The notes: generated from the letters alone by a model not told the origin. Positions 36,801 through 46,509 are shown, counted from the stretch's first letter. The stretch: 64,000 bases of DNA from Danxiaibacter flavus (GCF_041060425.1 NZ_JAULBC010000001.1:1426001-1490000), one strand, 5' to 3'. Made by a program: numbers and translations.

Positions 36801-37353
36801 TAAAACAAATACAAATACGGCAAACGATCCGGGCGATAGAAGTATCATTGGTAACACAACACGTCGCCTGCAATTTGGTATTAACGGAACAGTTGCATGG
36901 AAAGGATTTGATTTCTCGTTCTTCGTGCAAGGCATTGGTAAACGTGATCTGTGGTTAAATAATTCACTTATTTTTCCTTATGCTAACGGAAGGTTTAGTA
37001 ACATTTTTGCCTCTCAAACCGATTACTGGATGCCCGATCGTCCCAATGCTTATTTCGCACGTTTATATGATGAAGGACTTGGTAATACCAGCGCTAACCG
37101 TATGACCCAAACCAAATACCTGGTTAATGGTGCTTACTGGAGATTGAAGAACGTAACGCTGGGTTACACCTTGCCTTCTGCATTACTAAAACGGGTGCAT
37201 CTTGAAAAGTTAAGGGTATTTGTCAGTGGTGAAAATCTGTTCACCCGCAAGCATGTGCCGTCAGGTGTAGATCCGGAAAGTGCAGACAAAGGCTACGGCG
37301 TTGGCTATCCTTTCATGAAAATGTATTCATTCGGCGCAAACCTTACTTTTTAA
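33811..37353 (+). CDS. SusC/RagA-type TonB-linked outer membrane transducer
   Basis: The 1180-residue protein has a long signal peptide, an STN signalling domain (about 50-120), a CarboxypepD-like domain (about 147-215), a plug (VVVVGYGTQKKSNITGAV onwards) and a beta-barrel. The STN domain fits signalling to FecR. It forms a nutrient importer with the SusD 21 bp downstream. Full length for the family. Confidence 0.94.
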   Translation: MQNAKLAKQLTIILMRAGLLPLLLLFILCGTAYADHVEGQQVLDKKIKVQVEGAELKTVLSKLSQIAEVKFVYSAQKIPVQAIVTLDANNERLEEVLDKLLSPLQIEYKVTGNQVVLINKNAERAPESKQKLTSPAENILNAAYANNVKGRVTDEKGNPLQAASVMVKGTTRGVTTNENGVFTIRADEGETLEITALGYQLNTIVVPAGSNDLSVIMKAAESSLNEVVVVGYGTQKKSNITGAVNTVKMKDVVGDRPVTSVSQALQGVVPGLQVTYGSGEPGARTDVNIRGMTSINGGSPLILVDNVPVQDLSLVNPNDIESVSVLKDAASASIYGGRTAYGVVLITTKKPIGDRKTRFEYSNNFAFSQATDIPKSATPLQTLQMFKDAGGITYWGEAQDLDKWIGYLNDYNKNPSLYPNGVVIDNSKHYWLKENNEAKDLFRTGFAQTHNIAMSGGSARNSYRLALGATNSDGILSSKKDSYKRYNVTSFVNSDIAKWLTAQLNFGYTNSEKSFPITSYPAGIFGNIANIPSFAPIGFDSANNRPFATPRNFTDLASTSNAKLNDIRATGRIILKPMAGLTITGEYTFDRLTSDSTAFDKKFLVTDVSTYLPATSIANSVFTKANSFTNYNSVNLFANYDKRFDDHNLSVMVGYNQEFSHTELFYSQMTNMINDDLPSLSQGTGVLKSQDFYTEYAVRGWFGRINYAYRNKYLLEANGRYDGSSKFPPNHKYGFFPSFSAGWRVSEENFMQVLKPVLSELKLRGSWGEIGNQATINSSGYPYFPNNYPYVPQMSAVYSNWVANDAVYTTLTTPALVSSNFTWETVRTLNLGLNVGLFKNKLQASFDAYQRQTLGMLAPGAALPSILGTSAPRQNAANLKTKGWELEASWKDNIGKISYSIGFNLYDTKAQITSYNNPTKLLQDKDGNYMYYAGQQVGEIWGYTTSRYYTENDFAEGTLDANGKNGTLKANVPFVNGYPKPNPGDVLYVDRDGNDTIKTNTNTANDPGDRSIIGNTTRRLQFGINGTVAWKGFDFSFFVQGIGKRDLWLNNSLIFPYANGRFSNIFASQTDYWMPDRPNAYFARLYDEGLGNTSANRMTQTKYLVNGAYWRLKNVTLGYTLPSALLKRVHLEKLRVFVSGENLFTRKHVPSGVDPESADKGYGVGYPFMKMYSFGANLTF

Positions 37354-37374
37354 CGCACTTAAATCATTCTATAC

Positions 37375-39189
37375 ATGAAACGTTCACTAATCATATTAGC
37401 CGCAGTTATACTTGTTTTAAGTGGGTGCTCAAAAACTTATCTTGACAGATATCCACTTGATCAGCAAACAGAAGTTACAGCCTTCAAAACAAGCGATAAT
37501 TTTAAAACATACGCGTGGGGATTGTATGGTACTGCTTTTGTTGGATACGGAAATGATAATGGCGGAGCTGATGATCCTGCTCTGTTATATGGCGATCGCA
37601 ATTCAGATAATATGGGTTATGGCACAGCAGATAACTCAAATGCCTGGGCGCTGCAAACAGTTGTTGTTCCCAATTCAGGTGGTGTTCCTTCAACCGGTGT
37701 ATCATGGGATTTTTCTTACATACGCAGCGTTAACCTGATGCTGGATAATGTTGATCAGTCTGCCATGACGCAGACCGATAAAGATCATTGGAGAAGTGTT
37801 GGTCTGTTGTTCAGATCCGTTCGTTATATGCAATTGTTATCAGGCTATGGGGATGTGCAATGGGTTGAACATGTAGTAAAAGATAGCGATAAAGATATTC
37901 TGTACGGTAAAAGAGATCCGAGAGATACAGTTGCTGCAAGAATATTAAGAGATCTAAAATGGGCAGAAAGCCACATCAAACCAAATGGTGATGGTCCTAA
38001 TACTATTAATCAAAACGTAGTAAGAGCCATCATCAGCCGTTTTGGCTTGTTCGAAGGTACATGGCGGAAATATCATGGCCTGCAGGGTGCTCAGACATAT
38101 CTCCTGGCAAGTATTGATGCATCAGCGCAGTTGTTGGCCGCATTTCCTGCTATCAATCCAAGTTATGATCTGTTGTTTAACTCAGAAAGTCTCGCAAATG
38201 TTCCCGGTGTTATCTTGTATAAAGCTTATGCTGTAAGCCAGCGTACACACGGTATGACGCGCTATTCAAGAACATCTTCCTGGAATTATGATCTTACAAG
38301 AGACGCTGTTGAAAGCTATCTATGCTCCGACGGTAAACCTGTTAAAGCGAGTGCTGATTATAGCGATTCAACGATGTACTCCGAATTTCGTAAGCGTGAT
38401 CGTCGCCTGTACTACACAGTAATTCCACCGTACCGGGTTGTGACAGCTAACGGTAATGCTACCTGGTCTCACACCGGGAATGTAGCAGACAGGGAGTTTA
38501 TTGATACAATGAACAATATCCGCGGGGCAAGTTCTAAAGCGTTACCTGTTTCTAACTGGAGCTCATTATACGTCGATGCGATCCCGCACTTTAGAGGTAC
38601 GGGCGCTGCGTTTGTCGCATCAAGACTGGGTTATTATTTCTGGAAATTCTACAACACAACAACACCTACTGATGCGACCAATAATACAACAGATTGTCCT
38701 GTTTTACATATTGAGGAAACTATGCTGAACTATGCAGAAGCGATGTATGAAATGGGACAGTTTAACCAGGGCGTAGCAGATCAGACAATTAACAAGCTTC
38801 GTGCAAGAGCAAATGTGGCGCCAATGCAAGTGGCTGATATCAGCGCTTCATTCGATCCGGCAAGAGATGCTTCTGTAAATCCCGTGTTATGGGAGATACG
38901 AAGAGAGCGTCGCGTCGAGTTGATGGGAGAAGGCTTCCGTTTTGATGATTTAAGAAGATGGAACAAGTGCAACTATATCAATCAGCATTCTCAATTGGGC
39001 GTTCGTGTTAAAAGATCCGATTATCCTGCCAATGTGGTGAAAATATACCAGAATGCAGATCAGGGATATGTACAATATTTCCAGGATGCAACAACTAAAA
39101 CATGGCCGGATTATTATTACCTGCATCCGTTGCCGTTAAATGATCTTACACTTAATCCAAACCTGGTACAAAACACAGGCTGGAAATAA
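37375..39189 (+). CDS. RagB/SusD family surface lipoprotein
   Basis: The 604 residues begin with a lipoprotein signal (VLSGCSK) and a YLDRYPLD segment typical of SusD; the C-terminal half has EIRRERRVELMGEG and FRFDDLRRW. It captures the substrate on the SusC lid. It is followed by a terminator, so sulfatase may have its own promoter. Confidence 0.94.
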   Translation: MKRSLIILAAVILVLSGCSKTYLDRYPLDQQTEVTAFKTSDNFKTYAWGLYGTAFVGYGNDNGGADDPALLYGDRNSDNMGYGTADNSNAWALQTVVVPNSGGVPSTGVSWDFSYIRSVNLMLDNVDQSAMTQTDKDHWRSVGLLFRSVRYMQLLSGYGDVQWVEHVVKDSDKDILYGKRDPRDTVAARILRDLKWAESHIKPNGDGPNTINQNVVRAIISRFGLFEGTWRKYHGLQGAQTYLLASIDASAQLLAAFPAINPSYDLLFNSESLANVPGVILYKAYAVSQRTHGMTRYSRTSSWNYDLTRDAVESYLCSDGKPVKASADYSDSTMYSEFRKRDRRLYYTVIPPYRVVTANGNATWSHTGNVADREFIDTMNNIRGASSKALPVSNWSSLYVDAIPHFRGTGAAFVASRLGYYFWKFYNTTTPTDATNNTTDCPVLHIEETMLNYAEAMYEMGQFNQGVADQTINKLRARANVAPMQVADISASFDPARDASVNPVLWEIRRERRVELMGEGFRFDDLRRWNKCNYINQHSQLGVRVKRSDYPANVVKIYQNADQGYVQYFQDATTKTWPDYYYLHPLPLNDLTLNPNLVQNTGWK

Positions 39190-39279
39190 CGACGAAACAA
39201 ATACCGTTCAGCCGAACAATTTTCATAGCAGTTAGTGTTTAGAAGAGCGGTACTGTTTCTTAGTTTTTCTCGTAGTTAA

Positions 39280-39320
39280 AACAGGTAACCGATTTAAATC
39301 AAACGGTTGCCTGTTCTTTT
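39280..39320 (+). terminator. Terminator after susD-like gene
   Basis: The stem AACAGGTAACCG/CGGTTGCCTGTT is followed by CTTTTAT. Confidence 0.75.
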
Positions 39321-39389
39321 ATCTGGTTATTTCATTTTCTTTGATATTTAGTCTCAGAACAATCGTTTTGCACATCTTAAAACTTGCGC

Positions 39390-40811
39390 ATGAAAAGGAT
39401 GTATTTGTTAGCCGCGTCTATGCTGATATTAGCACACCTCGGCCTGCTTGCTCAATCACCCGCAAAAAAGCCCAATATTATTTTTATTCTCGCCGATGAT
39501 TTGGGATATGGAGATATTGGCCCGTACGGACAAACAAAAATAAAAACGCCTCATTTGGATCAGCTTGCTGCTGAGGGCATGAAGTATACTCAATTCTATG
39601 CTGGCACATCTGTATGTGCTCCTTCACGTTCGTCACTAATGACTGGCTTGCATACAGGCCACACATATATTCGTGGTAATAAAGAAGTACAGCCTGAAGG
39701 GCAACAACCTATTCCTGATTCTGCAATCACAGTGGGAGAAGTAATGAAACAGGCTGGTTATACAACTGGTATTTTTGGTAAATGGGGACTTGGTCCCGTT
39801 GGTAGCGAAGGCGATCCGCTAAAGCAGGGCTTTGACAGATTTTACGGATACAACTGCCAACTGCTGGCACACAGATATTATCCTACACATATTTGGGATA
39901 ATGATACAAAAGTTGATCTTGATGGTAATGATAACCTGCTTCAGGCAAAGACTTATGCTCCTGAAATGATTCAGCAAAAAGCATTGCAGTTTTTGGATGA
40001 CAACAAGTCCAAACCATTCATGTTATTCCTTACCTATACTTTGCCGCATGCAGAGCTACTTGCACCCGACGATAGCATCTTTCTTGAATACAAAGGAAAG
40101 TTTGATGAGAAGCCATACAAGGGTAATGATTATGGTCCAAAGGCAAACAAAGGAGGTTATACTTCACAACAATATCCTCACGCCATGTTTGCTGCAATGG
40201 TTACAAGGCTGGATGTGTATGTAGGACAGGTAATGAATAAATTGAAGGCCCTGGGAATAGATGATAATACACTGGTGATCTTTACAAGCGACAATGGTCC
40301 GCATCTTGAAGGCGGCGCTGATCCCGATTTCTTCAACAGTGGTGGAGGGTTGCGCGGATATAAAAGGGATTTGTATGAAGGCGGTGTGAGGGAACCGTTT
40401 ATTGCCAGGTGGCCGGGTAAAGTAAAAGCAGGTACAGTGAATGATTATGCAGGAGCTTTCTGGGATGTATTGCCCACGTTTGCGCAAATAGCAGGAGTAC
40501 AGGCACCTGCAAACACAGATGGAATTTCATTTCTCCCTTCACTATTACAGAAAAAACAAAAGCAGCATGATTACCTGTATTTTGAATTTCATGAGAATGG
40601 CGGCACACAATCGGTGAGAAAAGGGAAGTGGAAGGCAGTCCGTTTAAACGTGTTTGATAAAAACAAGACATCAGTTGAACTATACGATCTTTCAAAAGAT
40701 CCCGCAGAAAAAAATAATATAGCTTCCTCAAACCCCACCAGGGTACAGGAGCTTACCAAATTGATGGATCAGTCACACGTCGAATCCTCGATATTCCCGT
40801 TTGAGAAATAA
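39390..40811 (+). CDS. Secreted sulfatase (formylglycine type)
   Basis: The 473-residue arylsulfatase-family enzyme has a signal peptide and the metal site ADDLGYGDIG. CAPSRSSLMTG at about 76-86 carries the Cys to be turned into formylglycine. It has GKWGLG and the C-terminal substrate region. It follows SusC/SusD and should remove sulfate from the imported or bound glycan. No sulfatase-maturing enzyme is in the window. Confidence 0.9.
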   Translation: MKRMYLLAASMLILAHLGLLAQSPAKKPNIIFILADDLGYGDIGPYGQTKIKTPHLDQLAAEGMKYTQFYAGTSVCAPSRSSLMTGLHTGHTYIRGNKEVQPEGQQPIPDSAITVGEVMKQAGYTTGIFGKWGLGPVGSEGDPLKQGFDRFYGYNCQLLAHRYYPTHIWDNDTKVDLDGNDNLLQAKTYAPEMIQQKALQFLDDNKSKPFMLFLTYTLPHAELLAPDDSIFLEYKGKFDEKPYKGNDYGPKANKGGYTSQQYPHAMFAAMVTRLDVYVGQVMNKLKALGIDDNTLVIFTSDNGPHLEGGADPDFFNSGGGLRGYKRDLYEGGVREPFIARWPGKVKAGTVNDYAGAFWDVLPTFAQIAGVQAPANTDGISFLPSLLQKKQKQHDYLYFEFHENGGTQSVRKGKWKAVRLNVFDKNKTSVELYDLSKDPAEKNNIASSNPTRVQELTKLMDQSHVESSIFPFEK

Positions 40812-40918
40812 AGTCCATAAAACCATTCGTCGCTCTCTCTAATAAAGAAGGTGCGAGAAAAATAAACCTGCCTGCGTTAACGTACCTCGTGCCTGATGCC
40901 GGTTGTAACTCAAATATT

Positions 40919-41803
40919 ATGAAGAAAATCATCCTGTCGCTTTGTTCGCTCTTTTGTTTGCATTTTTGTTTCGCGCAAATTAAAAATGTAAAGCACGTAG
41001 TGCTTATTGGTTTTGATGGATTTGGTGCGTATAGCTTTGATAAAGCGGATATACCCAATATCCGAAACGTGATGAATAGTGGCTCATGGAGTTTGCATGC
41101 CCGTTCCGTATTGCCTTCTTCAAGCGCTGATAACTGGGCGAGTATGTTAATGGGTGCAGGTACAGAACTGCATGGCTATACAGAGTGGGACAGTAAGAAG
41201 CCGGAGTTGCCGTCACAGCAGCTCGATCAGTTCAATATGTTTCCTTCGATCTTTACCTTGTTAAAGGAGCAAAAGCCAGCTGCAGAAACCGGCGTTGTTT
41301 ATGAATGGGGAGGCATTGGTTACCTGTTTCCTCACAATGCGGTAAGTTTTTCATTGCATGCCGAGGGGGATAGTAATACGCTTGTGAAATCCATTGATTA
41401 CATCAAATCTAAAAAGCCCTTGTTCACCTTTGTTCATTTTTCTGATATAGATGGTGTTGGTCATAATATAGGGCATGGTACACCTGAATATTATCAGCAG
41501 GTACATAAAAGTGATAAATATGTTGGTGAGATTATGCAGGCACTTGACGACGCCGGCATGAAAGAAAATACGATTGTGATCATCAGTGCCGATCATGGTG
41601 GAATTAATAAAGGCCATGGAGGCAAAACGCTACAGGAGGTAGAAATACCGTGGATAATTGCGGGACCGGGCGTAAAAAGCAATAACGAGGTAAAGGAAAG
41701 CATTATGACTTATGACACAGCTGCAACGATAGCGTATATTCTTGGGTTAAAAACTCCCCAGGTGTGGACGGGGCGCAATGTTGCGGCTGCATTTAAAAAG
41801 TAG
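40919..41803 (+). CDS. Alkaline-phosphatase-superfamily phosphodiesterase
   Basis: The protein is about 294 residues from ATG 40919, with a signal peptide and an alkaline phosphatase fold: IGFDGFGAY, VLPSSSADNWASML (nucleophile Ser/Thr position), HFSDIDGVGH and ISADHGG. It resembles type I phosphodiesterases/nucleotide pyrophosphatases. It lies 107 bp after the sulfatase and may process the same substrate. Confidence 0.8.
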   Translation: MKKIILSLCSLFCLHFCFAQIKNVKHVVLIGFDGFGAYSFDKADIPNIRNVMNSGSWSLHARSVLPSSSADNWASMLMGAGTELHGYTEWDSKKPELPSQQLDQFNMFPSIFTLLKEQKPAAETGVVYEWGGIGYLFPHNAVSFSLHAEGDSNTLVKSIDYIKSKKPLFTFVHFSDIDGVGHNIGHGTPEYYQQVHKSDKYVGEIMQALDDAGMKENTIVIISADHGGINKGHGGKTLQEVEIPWIIAGPGVKSNNEVKESIMTYDTAATIAYILGLKTPQVWTGRNVAAAFKK

Positions 41804-42202
41804 ACGGTTTTACGCAGTGAACGCAAAGAAGCGGCGACGCGACGGAACTACCTTTGGCCGTTACCTGTCTTTTTGGGTTTGGGTGAATGAATTCGTTAAC
41901 ATCCCCAATATAGAAGGATGGTTGCAATAGTGGGGAATTTCTTCATCTATAATCACCGCCTGTCAATTAGAAATCCCGGGAACGAACAATTTTGCGGTTT
42001 GAGGGTTTATATAGAAGGCTGAGGCGGTGTAAGCCGGCATTAATAACACCAAAGCCGCGCAGCAATTTAATCCGGAGTTCCCCTTGTTTGACTCTTTTGT
42101 AAATATTTTTGCATTTTGCCGGTTTAAAGCATTAAGGGTTTGGCAAGGTTATTGGAAAATTGGATATAAACGAAATTGTATAACCTAAAAAACTTAAATA
42201 CA
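41804..42202. other. Intergenic stretch, no gene seen
   Basis: About 400 bp with short GCAGTGAACGCAAAG-type words near the start; no convincing frame or RNA gene. It should contain the promoter of the YtxH gene. Confidence 0.5.
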
Positions 42203-42520
42203 ATGAGTGCAAAACAAATCTTAATCGGAACTATCTCCGGCCTTATTGCAGGTGCAGTTGTAGGTTTAATGGTTGCTCCCGCTTCAGGCGCTGAAACTCG
42301 TCAGAAAATTGCCGACTCTGCTGATGATCTGAAAAAGAAATTAAAAAGAATGAAGAGAAGGGCAGGCACTGAACTATCAGATCTGGAAGAAGTATTTTCA
42401 AATCAGGTCTCCGGACTGAGAGATGATGTAAGAGAAAAAATTCTTAAGCTGATCGCTCAGGGTAAAGAAAGCTACAACAACCTACGGCAGGAAGCTTCTT
42501 CTAATACTAGTATGAGTTAA
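42203..42520 (+). CDS. YtxH domain-containing protein
   Basis: The 105-residue small envelope or stress protein has a Gly-rich hydrophobic helix (ILIGTISGLIAGAVVGLMVA) and then an amphipathic coil with Lys/Arg/Glu. It matches the YtxH family (function poorly known, general stress). The ATG at 42203 (MSAKQ) is preferred over an upstream ATG. Confidence 0.8.
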   Translation: MSAKQILIGTISGLIAGAVVGLMVAPASGAETRQKIADSADDLKKKLKRMKRRAGTELSDLEEVFSNQVSGLRDDVREKILKLIAQGKESYNNLRQEASSNTSMS

Positions 42521-42542
42521 AGAAAGAAAATATTTTTTTTGA

Positions 42543-42572
42543 GAGCCTGATGCAATATTGGGCTCTTTTTTT
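42543..42572 (+). terminator. Terminator of the YtxH gene
   Basis: The stem GAGCC/GGGCTC around TGATGCAATATT has a T-run. Confidence 0.75.
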
Positions 42573-42616
42573 ATATTTACTTCTGTAACACTTATTTTAC
42601 TCCTTAAAACATTACT

Positions 42617-43048
42617 ATGCTTTTGAGAAACAAAAGAAAACTGCTTGTATCTCTCGGAATAGCCTCGGTTGTCATCACCGGCGTTGCATTTAATAAACCT
42701 CAGCAGGGTTTTAAAAATGTAAAAGTCTTGTCGAACGATATTTCTCATGATAGCCTTATTGCTGTTATGAAAGAATTCAATAAATCTTTGGGCGTAAAAT
42801 GTGGTTTTTGCCACGCTCCGCGCAAAGATGATGCTTCAAAACTTGATTTTGCCAGCGACGAAAAAATGGAAAAAGAAGCAGCGCGCCACATGATCAAAAT
42901 GACGCGCGATATCAATTCCAACTATTTTAATTTTAATGGTTCGGCACAACCGGATACCATCCAGGTTGTAGGTTGCATTTCATGCCACAGAGGAGATCCT
43001 CATCCAAAATACCGCGAACTGTATGTTCCGGAAAAAGAGCAGCAATAG
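42617..43048 (+). CDS. Two-haem c-type cytochrome
   Basis: The 143 residues have an N-terminal anchor or signal and two haem motifs, CGFCH (about 61-65) and CISCH (about 120-124). It resembles the small cytochromes annotated as photosynthetic-reaction-centre cytochrome c family in Bacteroidota. It is probably periplasmic; partner unknown. Confidence 0.83.
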   Translation: MLLRNKRKLLVSLGIASVVITGVAFNKPQQGFKNVKVLSNDISHDSLIAVMKEFNKSLGVKCGFCHAPRKDDASKLDFASDEKMEKEAARHMIKMTRDINSNYFNFNGSAQPDTIQVVGCISCHRGDPHPKYRELYVPEKEQQ

Positions 43049-43068
43049 TTCAAACAAGCATATTTCGA

Positions 43069-43101
43069 AGAGCCACTTATTTCAAGTGGCTCTTGTTTTT
43101 T
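43069..43101 (+). terminator. Terminator of the two-haem cytochrome gene
   Basis: The stem AAGAGCCACTT/AAGTGGCTCTT is followed by GTTTTTTG. Confidence 0.8.
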
Positions 43102-43293
43102 GTGTTGTAACCTCCGGCAACTTAAGCAGCTTTCGGCTAGCGGTTCGGGTGGCGAATGAATTTTTTGTAACAGTGTATCTATATGGCAAGTAATATTTGT
43201 GTGGTTGTTACGCATTGTTTATTTTTAAAACAACGGAGGCTGTGTGAGTTTTGAGGCGGAACGGCAGTACATATAACTTTTATACGGTAAAGC

Positions 43294-46200
43294 ATGAGTA
43301 ATAATGATGACAAAGTAAAAAAGGGTAGAACCAAAAAAGAGAAAATATTGCCGGTTGCAGGTTCAGAGCCTGCAGAAATTGCGAAACCTGCGGGAGTTCC
43401 GGCAGCGGATACCGCACCGGCAAAAGCAATAAAAAAAGCCAGTACATCTAAAAAGAAGAAAGAGAATAGCAGCGAAATTCCGGCCGTGTCAGCAGAACCG
43501 GTTGTTCCCAAAAAAGCAGCGGCGAGGAAAAAGGCCGTTAAAGAGCCGGAAAAAAGCGCGTCAACTCCCGGTTCAGATCCAGCTCCGGTCGAGGAAAAGA
43601 AACCTGCAGCAAAGAGAAAAACAAAGAAATCAGAAGCTGCCGCCAGTGTCACCTCAGTAGCAGCAAATATCCGTACAGAGGAAAAGGCAGCGCCGGTTAA
43701 GAAAGCTGCAACAAAAAAAGCAGCAGCACCCACAAAAAAAGTAAGCGGAGTAGTCAGGCCGGAGACAAAAAAAGCGGCCGGCAACAATACGATCATCTAT
43801 ACAATTGAAGTCCGGTTCTACACAAGACCGGGTGAGGACCTGTTTATTACAGGCAACCATCCCGCTCTGGGAAATGGTGATCATGATGAGGCGCTGAAAA
43901 TGGATTATTTAAGTCATGATACCTGGACCGCAACTTTTAAACTAAACCGCAGTGAAATACCGGAGAGCGGTATTGGCTACAATTTTATGGTCAGGTATCC
44001 CAATGGTGTTACGGCACTGGATTGGGGAAATGATAAGATATTGAAATTGGCAGAAAGCAAGGCTTCCAGGGTACATGTTAAAGACTCCTGGAATCATCCC
44101 GGCTATTATGAAAATGCTTTTTATACAGAGCCGTTTACGCAAGTGCTTCTTCGTCGGAATGGAGAGCCGCTAAAAACGCCCGCAACAGGTCTTACCACGC
44201 ATTTGTTTAAGGTGAAAGCCCCGTTGATTTTGGAGCACCAGAGTATTTGTATACTCGGCAATGATGCTGCATTCGGCAGTTGGGATGAAGCACGGCCGGC
44301 GCTGCTTACCAAAGAGGAGGATGGCCCCCATTTTATCGGAGCTTTTGATCTGGGTGAAGCGGTGTTCCCGCTTGTGTATAAATATGCAGTGTGTGAAACT
44401 GGCACCGGTAGAATAGTGGCTTATGAGGAAGGCGAAAACCGTGTATTGCATGGCGATGCAGACGATGACACTTTTACCGTTGTAAACGATGGTTTTGCTG
44501 TATTGCCAAATAATACATGGAAGGGTGCCGGTACAGCTGTTCCTGTATTTAGCCTCAGGAGCGAAAAAAGTTTCGGCGTGGGCAGTTTTTCTGATATCAA
44601 ATTGCTGGCCGATTGGGCACATGCTACAGGGCTGAAGCTAATTCAGATCCTACCGGTAAACGATAGTACGGCGGCGCATTCGTGGCTGGATTCTTATCCC
44701 TATGCTGCTATTTCAGCTTTCGCGTTGCACCCGATGTATCTTGACCTTGCAGCAATCATCAACAAAGGGCAGGAGCATTTATTGACTGGGATTGAGCAGG
44801 AACGCGTTGCGTTAAACCGTAAAGACACCGTTGATTATGAGGCGGTGAACAGGCTGAAATGGGATTTTGTAAAACAGGTATATCCACTGAACAGTGCTAA
44901 AGTATTCGCTTCAAAAGAATATAAGGATTTCTATAAGCAAAACGAGCACTGGTTAAAGCCATATGCGGCGTTTTGTTACCTGAGAGATAAATTTCATACA
45001 GCACATTTTAACCGCTGGCCAGTCTTCAACCAATACAATGCCGATGAAATTGAGCTGATGATCAATGAAGACAAAGAGGTAGCAGACAGTATTGCCATGT
45101 ATTATTTTGTACAATATCATTTGCATCTGCAATTAAAAGATGCGGCTGATTACGTACATAGCAAAGGCATTATTTTAAAAGGTGATATTCCAATTGGCGT
45201 ATACCGTTATAGTGCCGATGTGTGGCAGCAGCCGGAATTGTACAATCTTCACCTGCAGGCAGGCGCGCCACCGGATGATTTTGCGGTAAATGGTCAGAAC
45301 TGGGGTTTCCCTACATATAACTGGGATAGAATGAAGCAGGATGATTTTGACTGGTGGAAAAGGCGCTTCAGGCAGATGTCTTATTACTTTGATGCTTTCC
45401 GTGTGGATCATATCCTTGGTTTCTTCCGGATCTGGAGTGTTCCTTATAATTCCCTGGATGGAATAATGGGACATTTTGAGCCGGCTGTCCCCGTGCATAT
45501 CAACGAGTTCCATGCGCGGAATATTCCATTTGATTATGACCGCCTTACAAAGCCATACATAACCGAGGAAATATTGCACGATATTTTTGGCGACCAGCAG
45601 CATTATATCCGCAATACTTTCCTGATCAATCATGGCTACGGTCACTATAGCATGAAACCTGAGTTTGATTCTCAGCGAAAGGTCTACAATTACTTTAAAC
45701 ATTTTGAGAACAATCCACATAATCGCTGGCTGCAGCAGGCGTTAAATTCACTGCTGGCAAATGTTATTCTGTTTGAAGCTGAAAACAGCGAAGGCGAACA
45801 ATTTCATTTCAGGTTTAATATGTTCGAAACCACGTCGTTCAAGCAATTGGACGAGCATAGCCGGTTTCATTTAAATGAATTGTATGTTGACTATTTCTTT
45901 AGGAGGCAGGATGAAGTATGGAAGCAGGAAGCACTGGAAAGATTACCCCGTTTAAAGAGGTCGACCGACATGCTGATCTGTGGAGAAGATCTTGGCCTTG
46001 TACCTGCCTGTGTGCCGGATGTAATGAAACAGCTTGGCTTGTTAAGCCTGGAAATTCAGCGAATGCCAAAGGATAGTTATCACGAATTCTTTAATCCCGC
46101 AGACGCGCCTTACCTAAGCGTTGTTATGCCTTCCACTCACGATATGAGTACCATTCGTGGTTGGTGGGAAGAAGACAGGAACAAGTCTCAGCTTTTTTAC

Positions 46201-46509
46201 AACCAGGTAATGGGTTACGAAGGATATGCACCATACCTGTGTGATGCCTGGGTAAATACTGCAATAGTCAAAGAGCATTTATATTCTCCAGCCATGTGGA
46301 GCATTTTTCAGCTACAGGATCTGTTGGGCATGAACGTAGCTATAAGAAGAGATGATCCGGCAGAAGAAAGAATTAACATACCGTCTGTTGCACGCCATTA
46401 CTGGAAATACAGGATGCACCTTACACTGGAAAAGTTGATTGCAAGCACCTCTTTCAATAACGAGCTTAAGGGCTATGTTGACGAAAGTGGCCGGGGGAGG
46501 AGAGGGTAG
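43294..46509 (+). CDS. malQ: 4-alpha-glucanotransferase with CBM20 domains and Lys/Ala-rich tail
   Basis: The protein is 1071 residues. Residues about 1-163 are a low-complexity Lys/Ala/Pro tail with AAARKK and KKAATKKAAA stretches. Two CBM20-like starch-binding domains (about 165-275 and 280-400) and a GH77 catalytic domain (about 410-1065) follow. Catalytic features visible are FRVDHI (nucleophile Asp), CGEDLG (acid/base Glu) and STHDM. It transfers glucan segments in glycogen or maltose metabolism. The tail is not part of the family (see findings). Confidence 0.9.
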   Translation: MSNNDDKVKKGRTKKEKILPVAGSEPAEIAKPAGVPAADTAPAKAIKKASTSKKKKENSSEIPAVSAEPVVPKKAAARKKAVKEPEKSASTPGSDPAPVEEKKPAAKRKTKKSEAAASVTSVAANIRTEEKAAPVKKAATKKAAAPTKKVSGVVRPETKKAAGNNTIIYTIEVRFYTRPGEDLFITGNHPALGNGDHDEALKMDYLSHDTWTATFKLNRSEIPESGIGYNFMVRYPNGVTALDWGNDKILKLAESKASRVHVKDSWNHPGYYENAFYTEPFTQVLLRRNGEPLKTPATGLTTHLFKVKAPLILEHQSICILGNDAAFGSWDEARPALLTKEEDGPHFIGAFDLGEAVFPLVYKYAVCETGTGRIVAYEEGENRVLHGDADDDTFTVVNDGFAVLPNNTWKGAGTAVPVFSLRSEKSFGVGSFSDIKLLADWAHATGLKLIQILPVNDSTAAHSWLDSYPYAAISAFALHPMYLDLAAIINKGQEHLLTGIEQERVALNRKDTVDYEAVNRLKWDFVKQVYPLNSAKVFASKEYKDFYKQNEHWLKPYAAFCYLRDKFHTAHFNRWPVFNQYNADEIELMINEDKEVADSIAMYYFVQYHLHLQLKDAADYVHSKGIILKGDIPIGVYRYSADVWQQPELYNLHLQAGAPPDDFAVNGQNWGFPTYNWDRMKQDDFDWWKRRFRQMSYYFDAFRVDHILGFFRIWSVPYNSLDGIMGHFEPAVPVHINEFHARNIPFDYDRLTKPYITEEILHDIFGDQQHYIRNTFLINHGYGHYSMKPEFDSQRKVYNYFKHFENNPHNRWLQQALNSLLANVILFEAENSEGEQFHFRFNMFETTSFKQLDEHSRFHLNELYVDYFFRRQDEVWKQEALERLPRLKRSTDMLICGEDLGLVPACVPDVMKQLGLLSLEIQRMPKDSYHEFFNPADAPYLSVVMPSTHDMSTIRGWWEEDRNKSQLFYNQVMGYEGYAPYLCDAWVNTAIVKEHLYSPAMWSIFQLQDLLGMNVAIRRDDPAEERINIPSVARHYWKYRMHLTLEKLIASTSFNNELKGYVDESGRGRRG

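Noticed and set aside
43179..43796. Minus-strand frame with a hydrophobic Ala/Phe-rich product
   Set aside because: Mirror of the Lys/Ala-rich tail of the glucanotransferase; codon bias artefact.
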